A stretch of DNA of 64,000 nt from Blumeriella jaapii (lineage: Eukaryota > Ascomycota > Leotiomycetes > Helotiales > Drepanopezizaceae): NCBI GenBank assembly GCA_009599575.1, contig VWND01000080.1:1-64000 (forward strand), written 5' to 3'. Both the position numbers and the translations under genes were made by a program. Positions 22,240 to 35,160 of this stretch are shown piece after piece. Under the pieces are notes generated by a model, which saw nothing but the letters and a program-made list of their open reading frames with translations, was not told the DNA's origin and did not search any database. Position 1 is the first letter of the stretch; every line of letters begins with the position of its first letter.

Positions 22240-24110
22240 ATTTTTGGCTATTAATTCGTAAATAAAAATTCCGAAAATTTCGTTTTCGTATTAAACAAAC
22301 CCGATTTATATATTTTATTTTTTTGTATTAATATTAGCATTTTTTATAAGCGTAAAATTAATAAAATACGATTCGTAAATCTTAATAAATCCGTTGGAAA
22401 TATTTTCGAAAAAATAAACGATTAGTTTAAAAAAAATAAAGTAATTAAACTATTTTAATTAATTATTAGCGAGTTCGAAAGATTTATTACCGGCCGATTT
22501 TCCAGCTTATTATTTAACAGCCGATTTACAAAGGAACGATTTAATAATTTAATAATCGAAATTTAATTTTTATTAAAAAAAAAAAAATTTTTGTACGAAA
22601 TTCTGCGCAACCGAAAAAAGGCTATAATTTTCGATTTCACCGAAATAAGCCAATTCAGTTTTAACGTTACGTTTTATATTAATATTAAAACCGTGCTTTA
22701 CGAAGCATGGCAAAAAAAACCTTTTCAGTTCCTAAAGCTTTTTAAAATAAAATAGTCGAAATGCTGAAAAAACGAATTAAACAAAAAATTTTCGAATTCT
22801 GCTACGATTTATATAAAAACAAATGGTTTATCGTTGCGAAAAAAAAAAAGCATTTATAAATTTATTATCGCAGTTATCGAAATAAACAAAATAACGATAC
22901 GAAACGCTAACGTGCTATTTAACGTCGATTAATTTTCAAACGAATTCGTAAAATTAACGATCGCTTTTTTTTTCGATTTGTTTTTAAGCCACGATTATTT
23001 AATGCTTAATTTACGATTTCGAAATATAACGGCAATTTAAATTTTAATCGGTTTATTACGTATAACGAAAGTATTTATAAAAGCCATTAATTTAGTCGTT
23101 TAATTCGTAAAAGTCGTATATAAGATTTTTATGATTTGTATTTTCGATATTATTTTACTTTACGTTAACGACGTCGGAATAAAAGGCTCCAGATTATATT
23201 ATAATAATAAAAAGATTTTTTTTAAAATTCGACGCTATATAATAAAATATATTTAAAATATCGATAAAATTATGGTTTGCTTCGAAAAAGCCAAAGCTAT
23301 TATTAGCTTTCGATTAAAATTTTACATATCCGAAATAAATATCGTTAATTATATAATTAACAACGCTGGCCGTTATTCTTAACGAAAAAAAATTAAAAAG
23401 ATTTGCGAATAAGAAAATTATAAAAATATTACCGAAGTTAAAGCTTTTATTGGCGTTATAATTTATTATCGCAATTAGATTAAAAACTTTTTTTAAAAAG
23501 TTATATTTATTTACGCTACGATAAAAAAAAATCGATTTCGTTTAAAAAAAAAAACAGAGCAAAGCTATAAAAATTTTTAAAAACGACTTTTTATTAGCTT
23601 TATCGTTTATACGGATCGATTATAATTTAAACGCAAAAAAAATTATTTTGATTATCGACGCTAATATTTTCGATTAAAAAGCTGTATTATAATAAATCGA
23701 TAAAAACAAAAAACGGTATTTTTTAAGATTCGAAAGCGGCTTATAATTTTCCGTTAAAACACGCTACGATATTATCAAACGAAAATGTCGAAACGCTTTT
23801 AAAACAATAAAAAAAATAAAAAGCGAATTGTACGGCGTATATTTTATTTTAAAAACAAACGCAAAAGTTTTTGTCGATTAATTAAATAAAAAAGCTAATA
23901 ATTTATCAAAAGCGCTCGTTATTAATTAAATAATCTGAATGCGATTTATAAACTTCGAAATCAAATATATTAAAAAAATAATTAATATAGCGGCAAACGG
24001 CTTTTTTAAACGAAAACGTTTTTATCCGTTTAATTTCGCTAAATAAAACAAATAAAATATCGACGAATAAATCGCTAACGAAATCGGCTGCTTTATTATT
24101 TGCGTTTTAG
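22240..24110 (+). pseudogene. Big-A reverse transcriptase and RNase H (copy III), decayed
   Basis: Same order as copy I. Around 22600-22700 it reads like the conserved fungal pol segment preceding the palm (FDFTEISQFSFNVT). The motif C box at 23161-23172 reads Y-V-N-D, followed by VGIKGSRLYYNNKKIF. That continuation closely resembles the sequence after F-L-D-D in fungal Ty3/Gypsy pol as I recall it, and it fixes the frame. RNase H near 23740-23890 keeps the arrangement of copy IV. Confidence 0.8.
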
Positions 24111-24136
24111 GTTTTATAAAGCCGAAATTATTTACG

Positions 24137-25580
24137 TTGTTATTTCGGCTGGCACCGCGAATAAAAAATATTAATTTTCGGACCGAAAAAACATTCGCGT
24201 TATTATTTCGGCTGGCACCGCGAATAAATTTAATCGAAAACGATCGGAATAAGCCGATTAACGACGAAAATAAACTTTTAATCGATAATTACGAAACCGA
24301 GGATTTTTATTTAATCGTATATTATTTAATTATTTTATTTAAATTATTTAACGTATTAAATTATCAGTTTAAATTATTTAAAAACCAGATTTTCGATTAT
24401 ATTTTAGCCGATAGAAATTTATATAAAATAAAAAATAATATATATTAAAAACGATTAGTGATAAATAACAAAACTGATAAGTTTTAAGTTATAAAAGAAG
24501 CTTACGAAAAAGTGTTTTATAAAAAAGCTAAAGCTATTTATTACCGAATTAAAAATAATTTTTATTAGAAAAAATGCTTCGAAAATTGCAAAGTTTTCGT
24601 TAAAAACTGTATTTTTTGCTAAAAACGAAAGCCTGGCCGAAAAAAAAATTTATTATATCCGATATGGTTTTTTAAAATTTAAAAAAAAATTAATTTCGAC
24701 GTTATACGCGTACCGACTACCGACCGCGAATATACGTGTTTTATATTTGCTATCGACGATTTATTTAAATAATTTAAAAAGCGACTTTTTCGAAACGCTA
24801 TTTTCGAAGTTATAACGATTTTTTTTTAAAAAAACGTTGTATATCGATACGGTTTATTTGGCAAATTAAACGTCGATAATAAATCCGAAAACAAAAGCGT
24901 TGTCGAGACTTTTACAAAAAAATACGGCATTTAACGCATTTAAATTTCAGCTTATAATTCGAAAAAAAACGGATCCGTAGAACAAAATTATAGAAATATT
25001 TTTAACGGCCTTTTAAAAGCTATTCGAAAAAATTATAAGCGTTGATCGCGGAAATTTTCGGAAATGCTTTTTATTATACGCATATATATATACGCTTTTA
25101 TTAAAATAATTTTATTTTTTATTTAGTACGGCAGAAACGCTCGATTGCTTTTGAAAATAAAATGGCTTATGTAAAAGTTTTATAACGTAATTAAAATAAA
25201 AACGAAAGCAGATTTATTAGCAATAAAATTTAAATAATTAAATTACCGCGATATAAATATAAAAAAAATAATTTTAAAAAAAAAAAGTATAAAAAAACAA
25301 TTAAAAAAATTTGGAATAAAACTAAAATTTAAAAAAAAACGCTAATTAAAAAAAGAAATTTGATTCTGATTTACGACGTCCAGCGCGTTATTAATAAATC
25401 GGCCGATATTAAGCTTAATTATAAATAGCTCGGACTTTACGAAATATACAAAGCCGAATTAAATAAAAGTTATTATAAACTTACGAAATTCGATAAAATA
25501 AAACTAAAAAAAACGTTCGCCGCTAATCGGTTAAAACGATTTTACAAAAAAAATTAGCAAATTTATTTTTTAAATTTTAA
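24137..25580 (+). pseudogene. Big-A linker and integrase (copy III), decayed
   Basis: 103 open codons at 24137-24448 carry the duplicated LLFRLAPRI motif and the linker. The zinc-binding segment lies at 24490-24620 (KNCIFC-like). The core has VDNKSENK near 24870-24890 and ISAYNSKKNGS near 24945-24975. The GPY/F-like module is near 25410-25450. The spacer then runs to 25920, where copy IV interrupts. Confidence 0.78.
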
Positions 25581-25920
25581 TTTAACAGCGATTCCGATTT
25601 CAGCGAATTCGACGACGATTCCGATCAAAGCGATTATATTTCTGAAAAAAAATTTTTTTTTGAAAAAGTCTGAAAACAACCGGACGATAATCCCGCTGCT
25701 GAAAACACAATTTAAATCGTAATTCCATTTATAACCGAAAAAAAAAAATTGCATATAAAATTATTTATTAATTGTTTTATTGTTTTTGTTATTTATTGTT
25801 TTCTTTTTTATCATATATTATTTTATTATTTTTATTTTGCTTTGCTTATATATAATTTAATTATTTTGTTTTATATATATTATTTATTTTTAAAACTTTT
25901 TTTTATATTATTTAAAATAT

Positions 25921-26187
25921 TGTAAAACGGTGATACCTTGTATTAACAGGAGTTGGTAGTTTTAGCTATAGTCGAGGCATGGACCCCTACGAGACCCCCT
26001 GCCACTGACTACTTTCAACAAATATAAGAGCAAAGCATTCCCTTAGATAATATTATAGGCACGCAATCCAATTTATACTTTTATTTATTTTTCTTTTTTT
26101 TTTTTCAGTTTTTTCTAGGGATTTCCTAGATTATTTTACCTACCGACATATGGCCGTATTAGTTTGGTTTTTCTACTTATTTTTACA
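25921..26187 (+). repeat. Big-A 5' LTR (copy IV)
   Basis: 267 bp, TGTAAAACGGTGATACC ... TTTTTACA. One of the least mutated family A LTRs. It shows the 7-bp terminal inverted repeat TGTAAAA/TTTTACA and a TATA-like element (ATATAAGAGC) near 26023. Confidence 0.92.
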
Positions 26188-26957
26188 TTTGATAATTTAC
26201 GCAAAGATTTAAATTTCGGTATTTCGTTTTTATATATTCGCCGATGCATTTTTTAAATTTATAATTAAAATCGATTTCGATATTTCGCTATTACGGCTTA
26301 AAAAACTTTTCATATAATATTATTCGCAGTTGTATTATATAAAAGATTTTTAATAGCTTTTTTTATTTTGCGCATAATTATTAAATTACAAAAGTGCAAT
26401 ATATTTCAGAAACGTTTGAAATTACGGTCAGGTAATTTTGAACCGTACGAAATTTAAAACTCGAAAGTCGCTTTTTTGTTTAAAAATAACAAATCGAATA
26501 TTGGTTCGTACGCTTCGACCGCTGCGCTCGGCCTTTTTGAATTAAATTTCTTTTGGTAAACGCCTGGCGAAAATTCAACCTTTTAATTTTACGCTTTATA
26601 ATTGTAATAATTACAATTTGCGGCTTTTTATTAAAAGTAGTAAAAAAATGGCTATACGTGCATTGGTCTGAGCTACGGAATATCGAGACCGTGGATTATA
26701 TGGCAAAATTATATTAATTTAATTAATTTACTAAAAAACAAGTTTTTTAATATATTATTCAAATGTTTGGACGCAATTTTATTTTATTTAATTTTTTTAA
26801 AAAACACAAAAACCTTTTTGATAGCTCCTTTATTAAAAACGATTCTTTTTATATTAAAAACTTTTAATTTGCAATTTTAAAAAACATTTATTTATTTAAT
26901 TCAAACCTTATTAATACTTTTATTAATATTATAAACAACGACGCTTTTCGTTTTTTT
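26188..26957 (+). other. Big-A leader (copy IV)
   Basis: Counterpart of the copy I leader; same conserved GCTTCGACCGCTGCGCTCGG block near 26513. No supportable gene. Confidence 0.55.
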
Positions 26958-28400
26958 ATGCGAGGCCGCATGCCTTTTTCTGGCTTTTTTGGTGCATTCT
27001 TATTCAGTGGCGCCAATATTACCGATTTTATCGAGAAATATAAAAAAACTTATAAAGATTTCGGAGTTTTTAAAACTGAAATATTCGATAAACTTCTTCT
27101 TTATTATAATTTAATTACTAAAAATATTATTAAGTCGATAAATAAATAAAAGGTTATTAAGGCTCGAAATTAGCGTAAGCTAATTAAAACTTTGAAATCG
27201 GAATTCAGAAACTACGATCGTTAGCAAATCCGCGATATTATCGCTTTTTTTAAACAGTTTGTTATAACAATTCGCTAAGCCAAAAAACTTAAGGCTTATT
27301 ATCGTATTTATACGAAGGTTTTTGACGTTTTCGTTAATAAAAAGATTTTAAGCGAGGTTAAGCAAGAAAAATTGTTTTTATTTGGCTTTTCAATTAGTAT
27401 TCGCAATAAGATTATTAAATATTTTAAAATTAATAAACAAAACTCTGAAACTTTCGATTAATATTCCAAATTTATAAAATTCGTTTTTAAACAAAACTAA
27501 AGCGAACGTATTATCGAAGTTATAAATTAAAAGAAATTTTTATTTTTTATTTATAAAAAAAACGTGGAAGCTTTAATGCAGAAATATGCCCAGCCATTAA
27601 GAATTACCGAAATCGCTAAAAAACAACCAGTTATTATATTATTTAATCGTTTTGCAGAATTTACTGGCTTGAAAAAGCTTAACAAAAATATCGAAACTTT
27701 CGTATTAAAATTTACCGATATTAAGATTTAAGGATTTTAAAGCAAAATCGAAAATCTTATGCAATAGCAGAAAAAACTTTTTTACGTTAATTCGAATAAT
27801 AAAAACGATTAAAATAGCTTTTATAATAATTATTTTTTTTAAAATGCGCGAAGCGATTAATTTCGCTAAGCTACTGTAAAAGTAATGGCTGCTTAATAGC
27901 AATCTTTTCGTATTAGCGATCAGGATTAGCGAAATACTAATTATAATAACGATTTTCAAAAGAAAAAAAAAAACCAACGCGGGAATTAAAATCGCGGCTA
28001 TTAAAATAATAAAAATAATTATTAAAACAAACTTCGTGGCCCTAAATATAAATTTTATAATAATAAAGAAATTTACTGCGAAAAATCTTATATTCGTTTT
28101 GAATGCAAAATATTTAATTTTTGTATGGATAATAATGTTTATTATATTAATAAATACGGAGCGATTTGTTTCGGACCGACGAAAGCAGGAATGGGCCTTT
28201 TTAATAAAGCTGAAAATCAGAGCTGGTTGAATATTATTCGCTTAAAAATAAGAAATACGAAATGGAACGATTGTTTAGAAAACAAAAAAAATGCAAAAAC
28301 GATTTTTACTAATAAAAAAAAAATATTCCAAAAAGCGTATTAATTAAAAAAAAAACCTTTTTTTTAAGCGTAAGTAAAATTTAAATATATAAATAAAAAA
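26958..28400 (+). pseudogene. gag: Big-A gag (copy IV), decayed
   Basis: ATG at 26958 (MRGRMPFSGFFGAFLFSGAN), then TDFIEKYKK. This version is the closest to the fungal Gag start. A stop follows at 27147. Downstream, overlapping frames at 28036-28343 show YIRFECKIFNFCM and YGAICFGPTKAGMG, a degenerate zinc knuckle plus the glycine-rich tail that often follows it. The antisense frame at 27705-27977 is not considered real. Confidence 0.75.
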
Positions 28401-29049
28401 TAAATACGTATATTGCTAATGCAATTATCGTATTTGCAAATATTATAATTGTATAATTAAGCTAGCGAATTACAAAAAAGCAAAATGCTTTTGTTTTATT
28501 CGTTAAATTAATTAATATAAAAAAAAACGTTAAAATCGAAAAGAAAAAAGATTTCGGAATTCGAAAAAAAACCGATAAAACCATTAGAAAAACGCTTATA
28601 ATAAAAAAAATTAACGACGATATAAAAAATATCGATACCGATATTCCGGTTTAAATTATTTAAAAAATATTAGCTTTTAAACGCTTATTATTAATGCGAA
28701 GCGAGAAATAGATCGACAAATATATTAGCTTCGAAGTAGTCGACGAAGCTATTAAAAGAATTATAAAACAAAAAATTAAATTGAAATTCAGCGATTTATT
28801 TAATATAAAAGAAAAATTCGACAAAATTATTAATAAACAAATTCTTATATAAAAAAAAAACGAAAAGATTAAAATTATCCGAAAAAAAAACGATTTTAAA
28901 TTAAAAAAAGATCAGGAAAAAATCTATAATATCGCAGTTAATTTAGCCGATAAAAAAAAATCCTCGGAAAAAATCAGCTTTTTGGTTTTTATTATAAAAA
29001 TCCAAAAGTTAAAACGACGAAACTGCTTTTACACGGCTATAAAAGCGCC

Positions 29050-29400
29050 AAAATAAAAATTATGCTTAAAAAAAGTACGACCGCCCTCGCTTTATTCGAT
29101 AGCGGAGCCGAAATCAATTGTATAAACTAAAAAATAGCCGAAGCCAATAATATTCCGATTATTATCGATAAGCGAATAATTTATATTATTATTAATAAAA
29201 ATACGATTAAGTTCGATGAAATTATACGAAATATTAAAATCGACGTTAAAAGTATTATTATTTATAAAAACTTTTGAATAATAAAAAAATGCTTTTATTT
29301 TATTATTTTTAAAATGCTTTAGATTTTGGAAAGTTTCGTCAGCTTTAAATACACCGAAAACGGCCAAATAAAAGCTTTTTTTTAAAATTGAAACCGATTT
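29050..29400 (+). pseudogene. Big-A protease (copy IV) with intact D-S-G-A-E
   Basis: At 29098-29112 the reading is D-S-G-A-E, preceded by STTALALF: the intact retropepsin active-site motif that copies I and III have lost. This proves the identity of the domain in the whole family. A stop follows about ten codons later (TAA at a codon for Lys or Gln), so the domain as a whole is broken. Confidence 0.82.
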
Positions 29401-29589
29401 TTTTAAAATCAAATTATCGTCGCCGGCGATAAAATCTTTTTAGTCGACGTTTTATCGGAAAACGAATAGCCGGCTTTGGTTTTAAAATAAACGCTGAATT
29501 TTAATAAAATTTGGAAAAGACTTAGTTAAAAGCATTTACGTCGCTAATCGAAATAGCACCGCGAATAAAATTGGCCAATATTAATATTT

Positions 29590-31440
29590 TTAGCTATTAA
29601 TTCGGAAATAAAAGTTTCGAAAATTTCGTTTTCGTATTAGATAAATCCGATTTATATATTTTACTTTTTCGTATTAATATCAGCACTTTTTACAAGCGCA
29701 AAGCTAATAAAATACGATTCGTGAATTTTGGCGAATTCGATAGGAATATTTCCGAAAAAATAAACGATTGGTTTAAAAAGAATAAAGCAATAAAATTATT
29801 TTAATTAATTATTAGCGAATTCGAAGGATTTATTACCGGCCGATTTTCCAGCTAATTATTTGGCAGCCGATTTACAAAAAAACAATTTAATAATTTAATA
29901 ATCGGAATTTAATTTTTGCTAAAAGAAAAAAAGGTTTTGTACGAAGTTTTACGCAACCGAAAAAAAGCTATAGCTTTCGATTTTACCGAAATAGGCCAAT
30001 TTAGTTTTAACGTTACGCTTTATATCGATATTAAAACAGTATTTTACGAAGCCTGGCAAGAAAAAACCTTTTTAATTTTTAAAACTTTTCAAAATAAAAT
30101 AGTCGAAATGCTAAAAAAACGAATTAAGCAAAAGATCTTCGAATTTTGCTACGACTTATATAAAAACAAATAATTTATCGTTGCGAAAAAAAAAAAAGCA
30201 TTTACAGATTTATTATCGCAATCGTCGAAATAAACAAAATAACGATACGAAACGCTAACGTGCTATTTAACGTCGATTAATTTTCAAACGAATTCGCAAA
30301 ATTAACGATCGCTTTTCTTTTCGATTTATTTTCCGGCTACGATTATTTAATGCTTAATTTACGATTTCGAGATATAACGGCAATTTAAATTCCAATCGGT
30401 TTATTGCGTATAACGAAAGTATTTATAAAAGCTATTAATTCAGTCGCATAATTCGTAAAAATCGTATATAAGATTTTTATGATTTGCATTTCTGATATTA
30501 TTTTTTTTTACGTTAACGACGTTAAAATAAAAAGCTTTAAATCATATTATAATAATAAAAAGATTTTTTTTAAAATTCGACGTTATATAATAAAATATAT
30601 TTAAAATATCGATAAAGTTATGATTTGCTTCGAAAAAGCCAAAACTATTATTAGCTTTCGATTAAAATTTTGTATATCCGAAATAAATATCGTTGATTAT
30701 ATAATTAATATTGCTGGCCGCTATTTTTAACGAAAAAAAATCAAAAAAATTTGCGAATAAAAAAGATATAAAAATATCACCGAAGCTAAAGCTTTTATTA
30801 GCGTTGTGATTTATTATCGTAATTAAATTAAGAATTTTTTTTAAAAAGCTGTTTTTATTTACGCTACGATAAAAAAAAAAGTCGATTTCGTTTAGGAAAA
30901 AAAGCAGAGCAAAGCTATAAAAATTTTTAAAAACGATCTTTTATCGGTTTTATCGCTTATACGGATCGATTACAGCCTAAACGCAAAAGAAATTATTTTA
31001 ATTGTCGACGCTAGTATTTTCGATTAAAAAGCTGTATTATAATAAATCGATAAAAACAAAAAACGGCATTTTTTACGATTCGAAAGCGGCTTATGGTTTT
31101 TCGCGAAAGCACGCTACGATATTATTAAACGAAAATATCGAAGCGCTTTTAAAGCAATAAAAAAAATAAAAAGCGAATTGTACGAAATATATTTTATTTT
31201 GAAAACGGACGCAAAAGTTTTTGTCGATTAATTAAATAAAAAAGCTAGTGATTTACTAAAAGCGCTCGTTATTAATTAAATAATTTGAATGCGATTTATA
31301 AATTTCGAAATCAGATATATTAAAAAAATAATTAATACAGCGGCAAACGGCTTTTTTAAACGAAAACGCTTTTATTCGTTCGATTTCGCTAAATAAAACG
31401 AATAAAATATTAACGAATAAATTGCTAACGAAATCGGCTG
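29590..31440 (+). pseudogene. Big-A reverse transcriptase and RNase H (copy IV), decayed
   Basis: 85 open codons at 29916-30173 (LKEKKVLYEVLRNRKKA, FDFTEIGQFSF, EAWQEK) cover the segment before and into the RT fingers. Motif A region FLFDLFSGYDYLM near 30313-30351. Motif B region INSVAxFVKIVYK near 30430-30470. Motif C Y-V-N-D at 30509-30520. RNase H near 31105-31260 reads RYDIIKRKYRSALKAIKKI, then a DAKVFVD segment. Stops are fewer than in copy I, and the whole is collinear with copies I and III. Confidence 0.82.
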
Positions 31441-31456
31441 CTTCGCTATTTGCGCT

Positions 31457-32163
31457 TTGGGTTTTACAAAACCAAAATTATTCGCGTTGTTATTTCGGCT
31501 GGCACCGCGAATAAAAAATATTAATTCTCGGGCCGAAAAAGCATTCGCGTTATTATTTCGGCTAGCACCGCGAATGGATTTGATTAAAAACGATCGGAAT
31601 AAGTCGATTAGCGACGAAAATAAATTTTTAATTAATAATTACGAAACCGAAAACTTTTATTTAATCGCGTATTATTTAATTATTTTATTTAAATTATTTG
31701 GCGTGCTAAATTATTAATTTAAATTATTTAAAAATCAAGCTTTCGATTATATTTTAGCCGATAAAAAATTATATAAAATAAAAGATAATATATATTAAAA
31801 GCGTTTAATAATAAATAACAAAGCCGATAAATTTCAAATTATAAAAAAAGCTTACGAAAAAGTGTTTTATAAAAAAGCTGAAGCTATTTATTACCGAATC
31901 AAAAACGATTTCTGATGGAAAAAATGCTTCGAAGATTGCAAAGCTTTCGTTAAAAGCTGCATTTTTTATTAAAAACGAAAGCTTGGCCGAAAAGAAAATT
32001 TATTATATTCGACGTGGTTTTTTAAAGTTTGAAAAAAAGTTAATTTCGACGTTATACGCGTATTAATTACCGATCGCGGTTATATATATTTTGTATTCGC
32101 TATTAACGATTTATTTAAATGGCTTAAAAAGCGATTTTTCCGAAACGCTATTTTCGAAGTTAT
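31457..32163 (+). pseudogene. Big-A linker and integrase N-terminus (copy IV), cut by G1
   Basis: 86 open codons at 31457-31717 contain the tandem LLFRLAPRI/LLFRLAPRM linker. The zinc-binding segment follows at 31850-31970 (KKCFEDCKAFVKSCIF), then the start of the catalytic core (NFDVIRVLITDRGY) near 32040-32080. The frame is cut at 32163 by insertion of Chromo-B G1; the 5-bp duplication gttat is at 32159-32163. It resumes at 38587. Confidence 0.8.
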
Positions 32164-32430
32164 TGTGACGATTTACTCTTTTGCCACCTCGTGTGTCACC
32201 CCAGCAACTATATATAGTTGCAAGCTCCCTAGTCTTCTGGTGAATCTCCCCATCAACTATGGAAACTATTCATATACATAAGGCTCTTTCCCTTTAGCAA
32301 CCTCTGCCTTTTGCAATTGTTAATTCTAAATAAATATTTTTGTTACAAAACCAAAAGCTCGTTTCATATCATATAAACACGGCGACCAGCTAATTGATCT
32401 CCTAATCCTTCGATTAATTAAATCGTTATA
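32164..32430 (+). repeat. Chromo-B 5' LTR (G1)
   Basis: 267 bp, TGTGACGATTTACTC ... AATCGTTATA. It contains a palindromic stretch GCAACTATATATAGTTGC (32204-32221), a TATA-like region (ATATACATAAGGC) near 32273 and an AATAAATA polyadenylation-like site near 32330. Confidence 0.92.
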
Positions 32431-32554
32431 TTATTAACAACTCTTTTTTTACGCTAACAACGGCGTAAACTATTTTTCTTCTCGAATTTCTTACGAGTCA
32501 CACCAAAATAATCGACCGGTCGTAAAAAAAACTTATTTCCGCACTTTGCGAAAA
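32431..32554 (+). other. Chromo-B leader with expected primer-binding region (G1)
   Basis: Short leader beginning TTATTAACAAC directly after the LTR and running to the gag start. The primer-binding site should lie here but I could not assign a tRNA. The sequence is conserved in G5 and G6. Confidence 0.5.
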
Positions 32555-33894
32555 ATAGCTCTTGTTCAACGATCTCCTTTTCAGCAAAGCTTTTCAGCTT
32601 CTGCTATTACACCACAACCTCCTTTTTAATCAGCGAAAAAGCAGCCTCCCCCAAAAGCTTTTTTTTTTAAAAAACAGTTCTTCTTCCGAAAAAAAAAAAA
32701 CAAAAGAAAAAGCAAAGCGCCTACCACTTCGCCTGCCACCTCTTTTTTGCAGCCTAGCGCTAAAAGCGTTTAATTAAAATTTCTGCGAAATTAATTAAAA
32801 AAAGCGCAAAAACGTAAACGACAATTTTTAAAAACTATACGACTGCGACAAACCTTTTAATTAAAGCGTTTAATAAAATCTATCGAACGTGCTTCTGCCA
32901 GTCGCGAATCTGCTGCTTTTTTTCCTTTTCGCAACGTTTTATTTCAACCAACAAACGCTGCAAATCAATCTTCACGCTTTTCGCGAATTTTTTTTGAATC
33001 TTCCTATAACGGCCAAAATCCTAGCGCGTTTTTTAAACGCTATAATTCCCATTTATTTGCTAACTTTCGACTAGCTCGTATAAAGCGCGTTCCGAACTTT
33101 AAATTTAAGTTAAATAATAATAAAAATTACAAAGCACGCTATTAAAAAATTAAAATTTTCGATAATCTCGAATTTTATCACGATTATTTCGCTAGCGATC
33201 GATTTCGCAAAAATTATATATTCGATCAAACCGAAAGCGTAGCAAAAAAGTTTTTAATTCCGCGTATTTTAAACCGTTCCGATTTTACATCTTTCGAAAA
33301 ATTAATAAAAAAGGTCGCCGATTTTCTAGCCGATTCTTCCGACGTTTAAAAACCGAAAACGAATTTAAAATGCTTTTAATAAATACGCACGACGATTTTT
33401 AGCGATTTTACCTGCGATTTTCTATTTTCGCAGCGAACGCTTAAATACGAATTGACAAACAGCTTCGAAACGCTTTTCGCGACAAAATACCAAAGCGTTT
33501 ACGAAAAAAGCTGCATTTGAAATAAGCGCGTACAACGACCTTTAAAAATTAGCTTATCGCCGTCCGTCAAAAAAAACAAAATCAATTAGCTAAACGAATT
33601 TTATACGCGAATCGCTTTACCAAATCTACCACCCATTAAAATAGTAAATCCTTAATTAAAGCGTACTACAAATCAAATCGTACGTACGAAAGTCGTTCAA
33701 ATGCTCCACAAGCTTCTTCTCAACCTCCTGTTCTTTCTTTTCCACGCCAAAACGCCCCTCCTAGCGTTTTTTTTTTCGATCGGACCAACGATAACGCTCG
33801 TCTTTTATTCCACATCAAAAAGTTCAAAAAAGCCAATTTGCAAAACCTTCTACGAGCCGACCTTCGGTTCCACCCAAAAGCCCCTCTAAGCTAG
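32555..33894 (+). pseudogene. gag: Chromo-B gag (G1), decayed
   Basis: The start is inferred at 32555, where ATA stands in place of the ATG kept in G6 at 59719. The frame opens with VQRSPFQQSFSASAITPQPP and continues through a Lys-rich segment. The centre contains NFKFKLNNNKNYKARYQK and FDQTESVAKKFLIPRILNR, and the end reads RADLRFHPKAPLS then TAG at 33892. No Cys/His zinc knuckle is visible. A few stops and at least one frameshift are present. Length is about 445 codons, normal for fungal Gag. Confidence 0.75.
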
Positions 33895-34060
33895 TAAATA
33901 TAAACGAGGTCGAGCCGGCCGAAAATTCGCCTTCTGATAATAATAATAAAAATAAAAACCCTTTTCCAAACGATTTCTAAAACGCATACGAAAAAATTAA
34001 AAGCTTTTCCGCCAGTCGGAAAAACGCCCAGGCCTAAGCAAAGCTTTCTTTTTAAACGTA

Positions 34061-34500
34061 TTGCGCGATATGCGTTATTTTAACGTTCGGAAGCTTTTTA
34101 ATAACGATTTATTAACAATTCCCGTTATACTTACTAAAAATAATCTTTCGTACAAAATAAAAACGCTCGCCGATTTTAAAGCGAACGGTTATGCGTTAAT
34201 CGATTCGGCGCTAATTAAATTCTTTTTTTTCTTTTTAAAACTTTTAATTTAATTTTTCCCGGCTTTTTTTTTTATAAAAAAGTATAATAAAGCTCGTGGC
34301 CATTTAATTACATATTTTACGCTTTTCAATTTTATTATTAACAATCGAATACAATCGTTTACTTTTTTTTTAATTACCAATTTCGAAAATTATAATATAA
34401 TTCTAAAAAAAGCTTGGTTGGCCGAACACTAAGTTTTATTAAACTGTAATAAACGCAAGCTTTATTAGCCGAAATCTTACCCTCCTATAATTTTTTACGC
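34061..34500 (+). pseudogene. Chromo-B protease (G1), decayed
   Basis: Around 34160-34205 the reading is IKTLADFKANGYALIDSALI. This aligns with the A-L-x-D-[ST]-G-A-x-G-Y-x-x-I-D active site of fungal Ty3/Gypsy proteases, with Ser/Thr-Gly replaced by Phe-Lys. G5 carries the same D-F-K-A. Further on, KKAWLAEHQVLLNCNKRKLYWP (near 34410-34470, longer match in G6 as GRAWLAEHQV) corresponds to the conserved I-L-G-x-x-W-L segment near the domain end. Confidence 0.75.
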
Positions 34501-34612
34501 TCGTTGTATTAAAATCTTTTATTTGCATCTCCGAAAAATTTAATCTCGCCATCAAAACGACGCTATAAAACGTAACAAAAACTTTGACCAATTATAACAG
34601 ATCTACGACGCT

Positions 34613-35160
34613 ATGCGAAACGCGAAAAAATCGAATTTCACTCGCGGTGCCAATTTCGATAGCGACGCCAATAAAATAATACAAAAAATCACACCACCAC
34701 TTTTCCAAGCTAACGATCTTTTTTTTATTATTTCTTATTTTTTTTTTTTTTTTTTTTTTTCGTTAAAACAGCTTTTTCGTTCTACGAAAAACAATTATAC
34801 TAAAAACCGAAAAAAAGCTTTCGCCGCGATAGCCTTTCAGCTTAATATAATCGATAATTTAAATAAACCATTTTCTAAACCTTCTAAACGACCAGTTCGA
34901 AAACGAGTCTTTTAACCTACTGCTTACCCAATTTTCATCTGCCAAATCACTGCATATGCTTTTAAGCTAATTTCCAAAAAAAAAACAATTAAAATATTTT
35001 CAACTTTCCTGTACGAAATCGATAAAATACTAAACGATTTTACGTATAACATTTTTTTTAAAACCTAATCTTACAATCTTTTCGAACGTTTTAAAACCAA
35101 CGAAATATCGATTTCGATTTTTTCAATCAGTTTAACAAAACTAATTTCGAATAAACTTTT
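34613..35160 (+). pseudogene. Chromo-B protease-RT linker (G1)
   Basis: Linker region with an open stretch at 34613-34915 (MRNAKKSNFTRGANFDSDAN...) and a long T run at 34729-34760 that is a likely slippage or frameshift site. The stretch TFLYEIDKILNDFTYN near 35000-35050 is shared with G5 and G7. No domain recognised. Confidence 0.5.
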
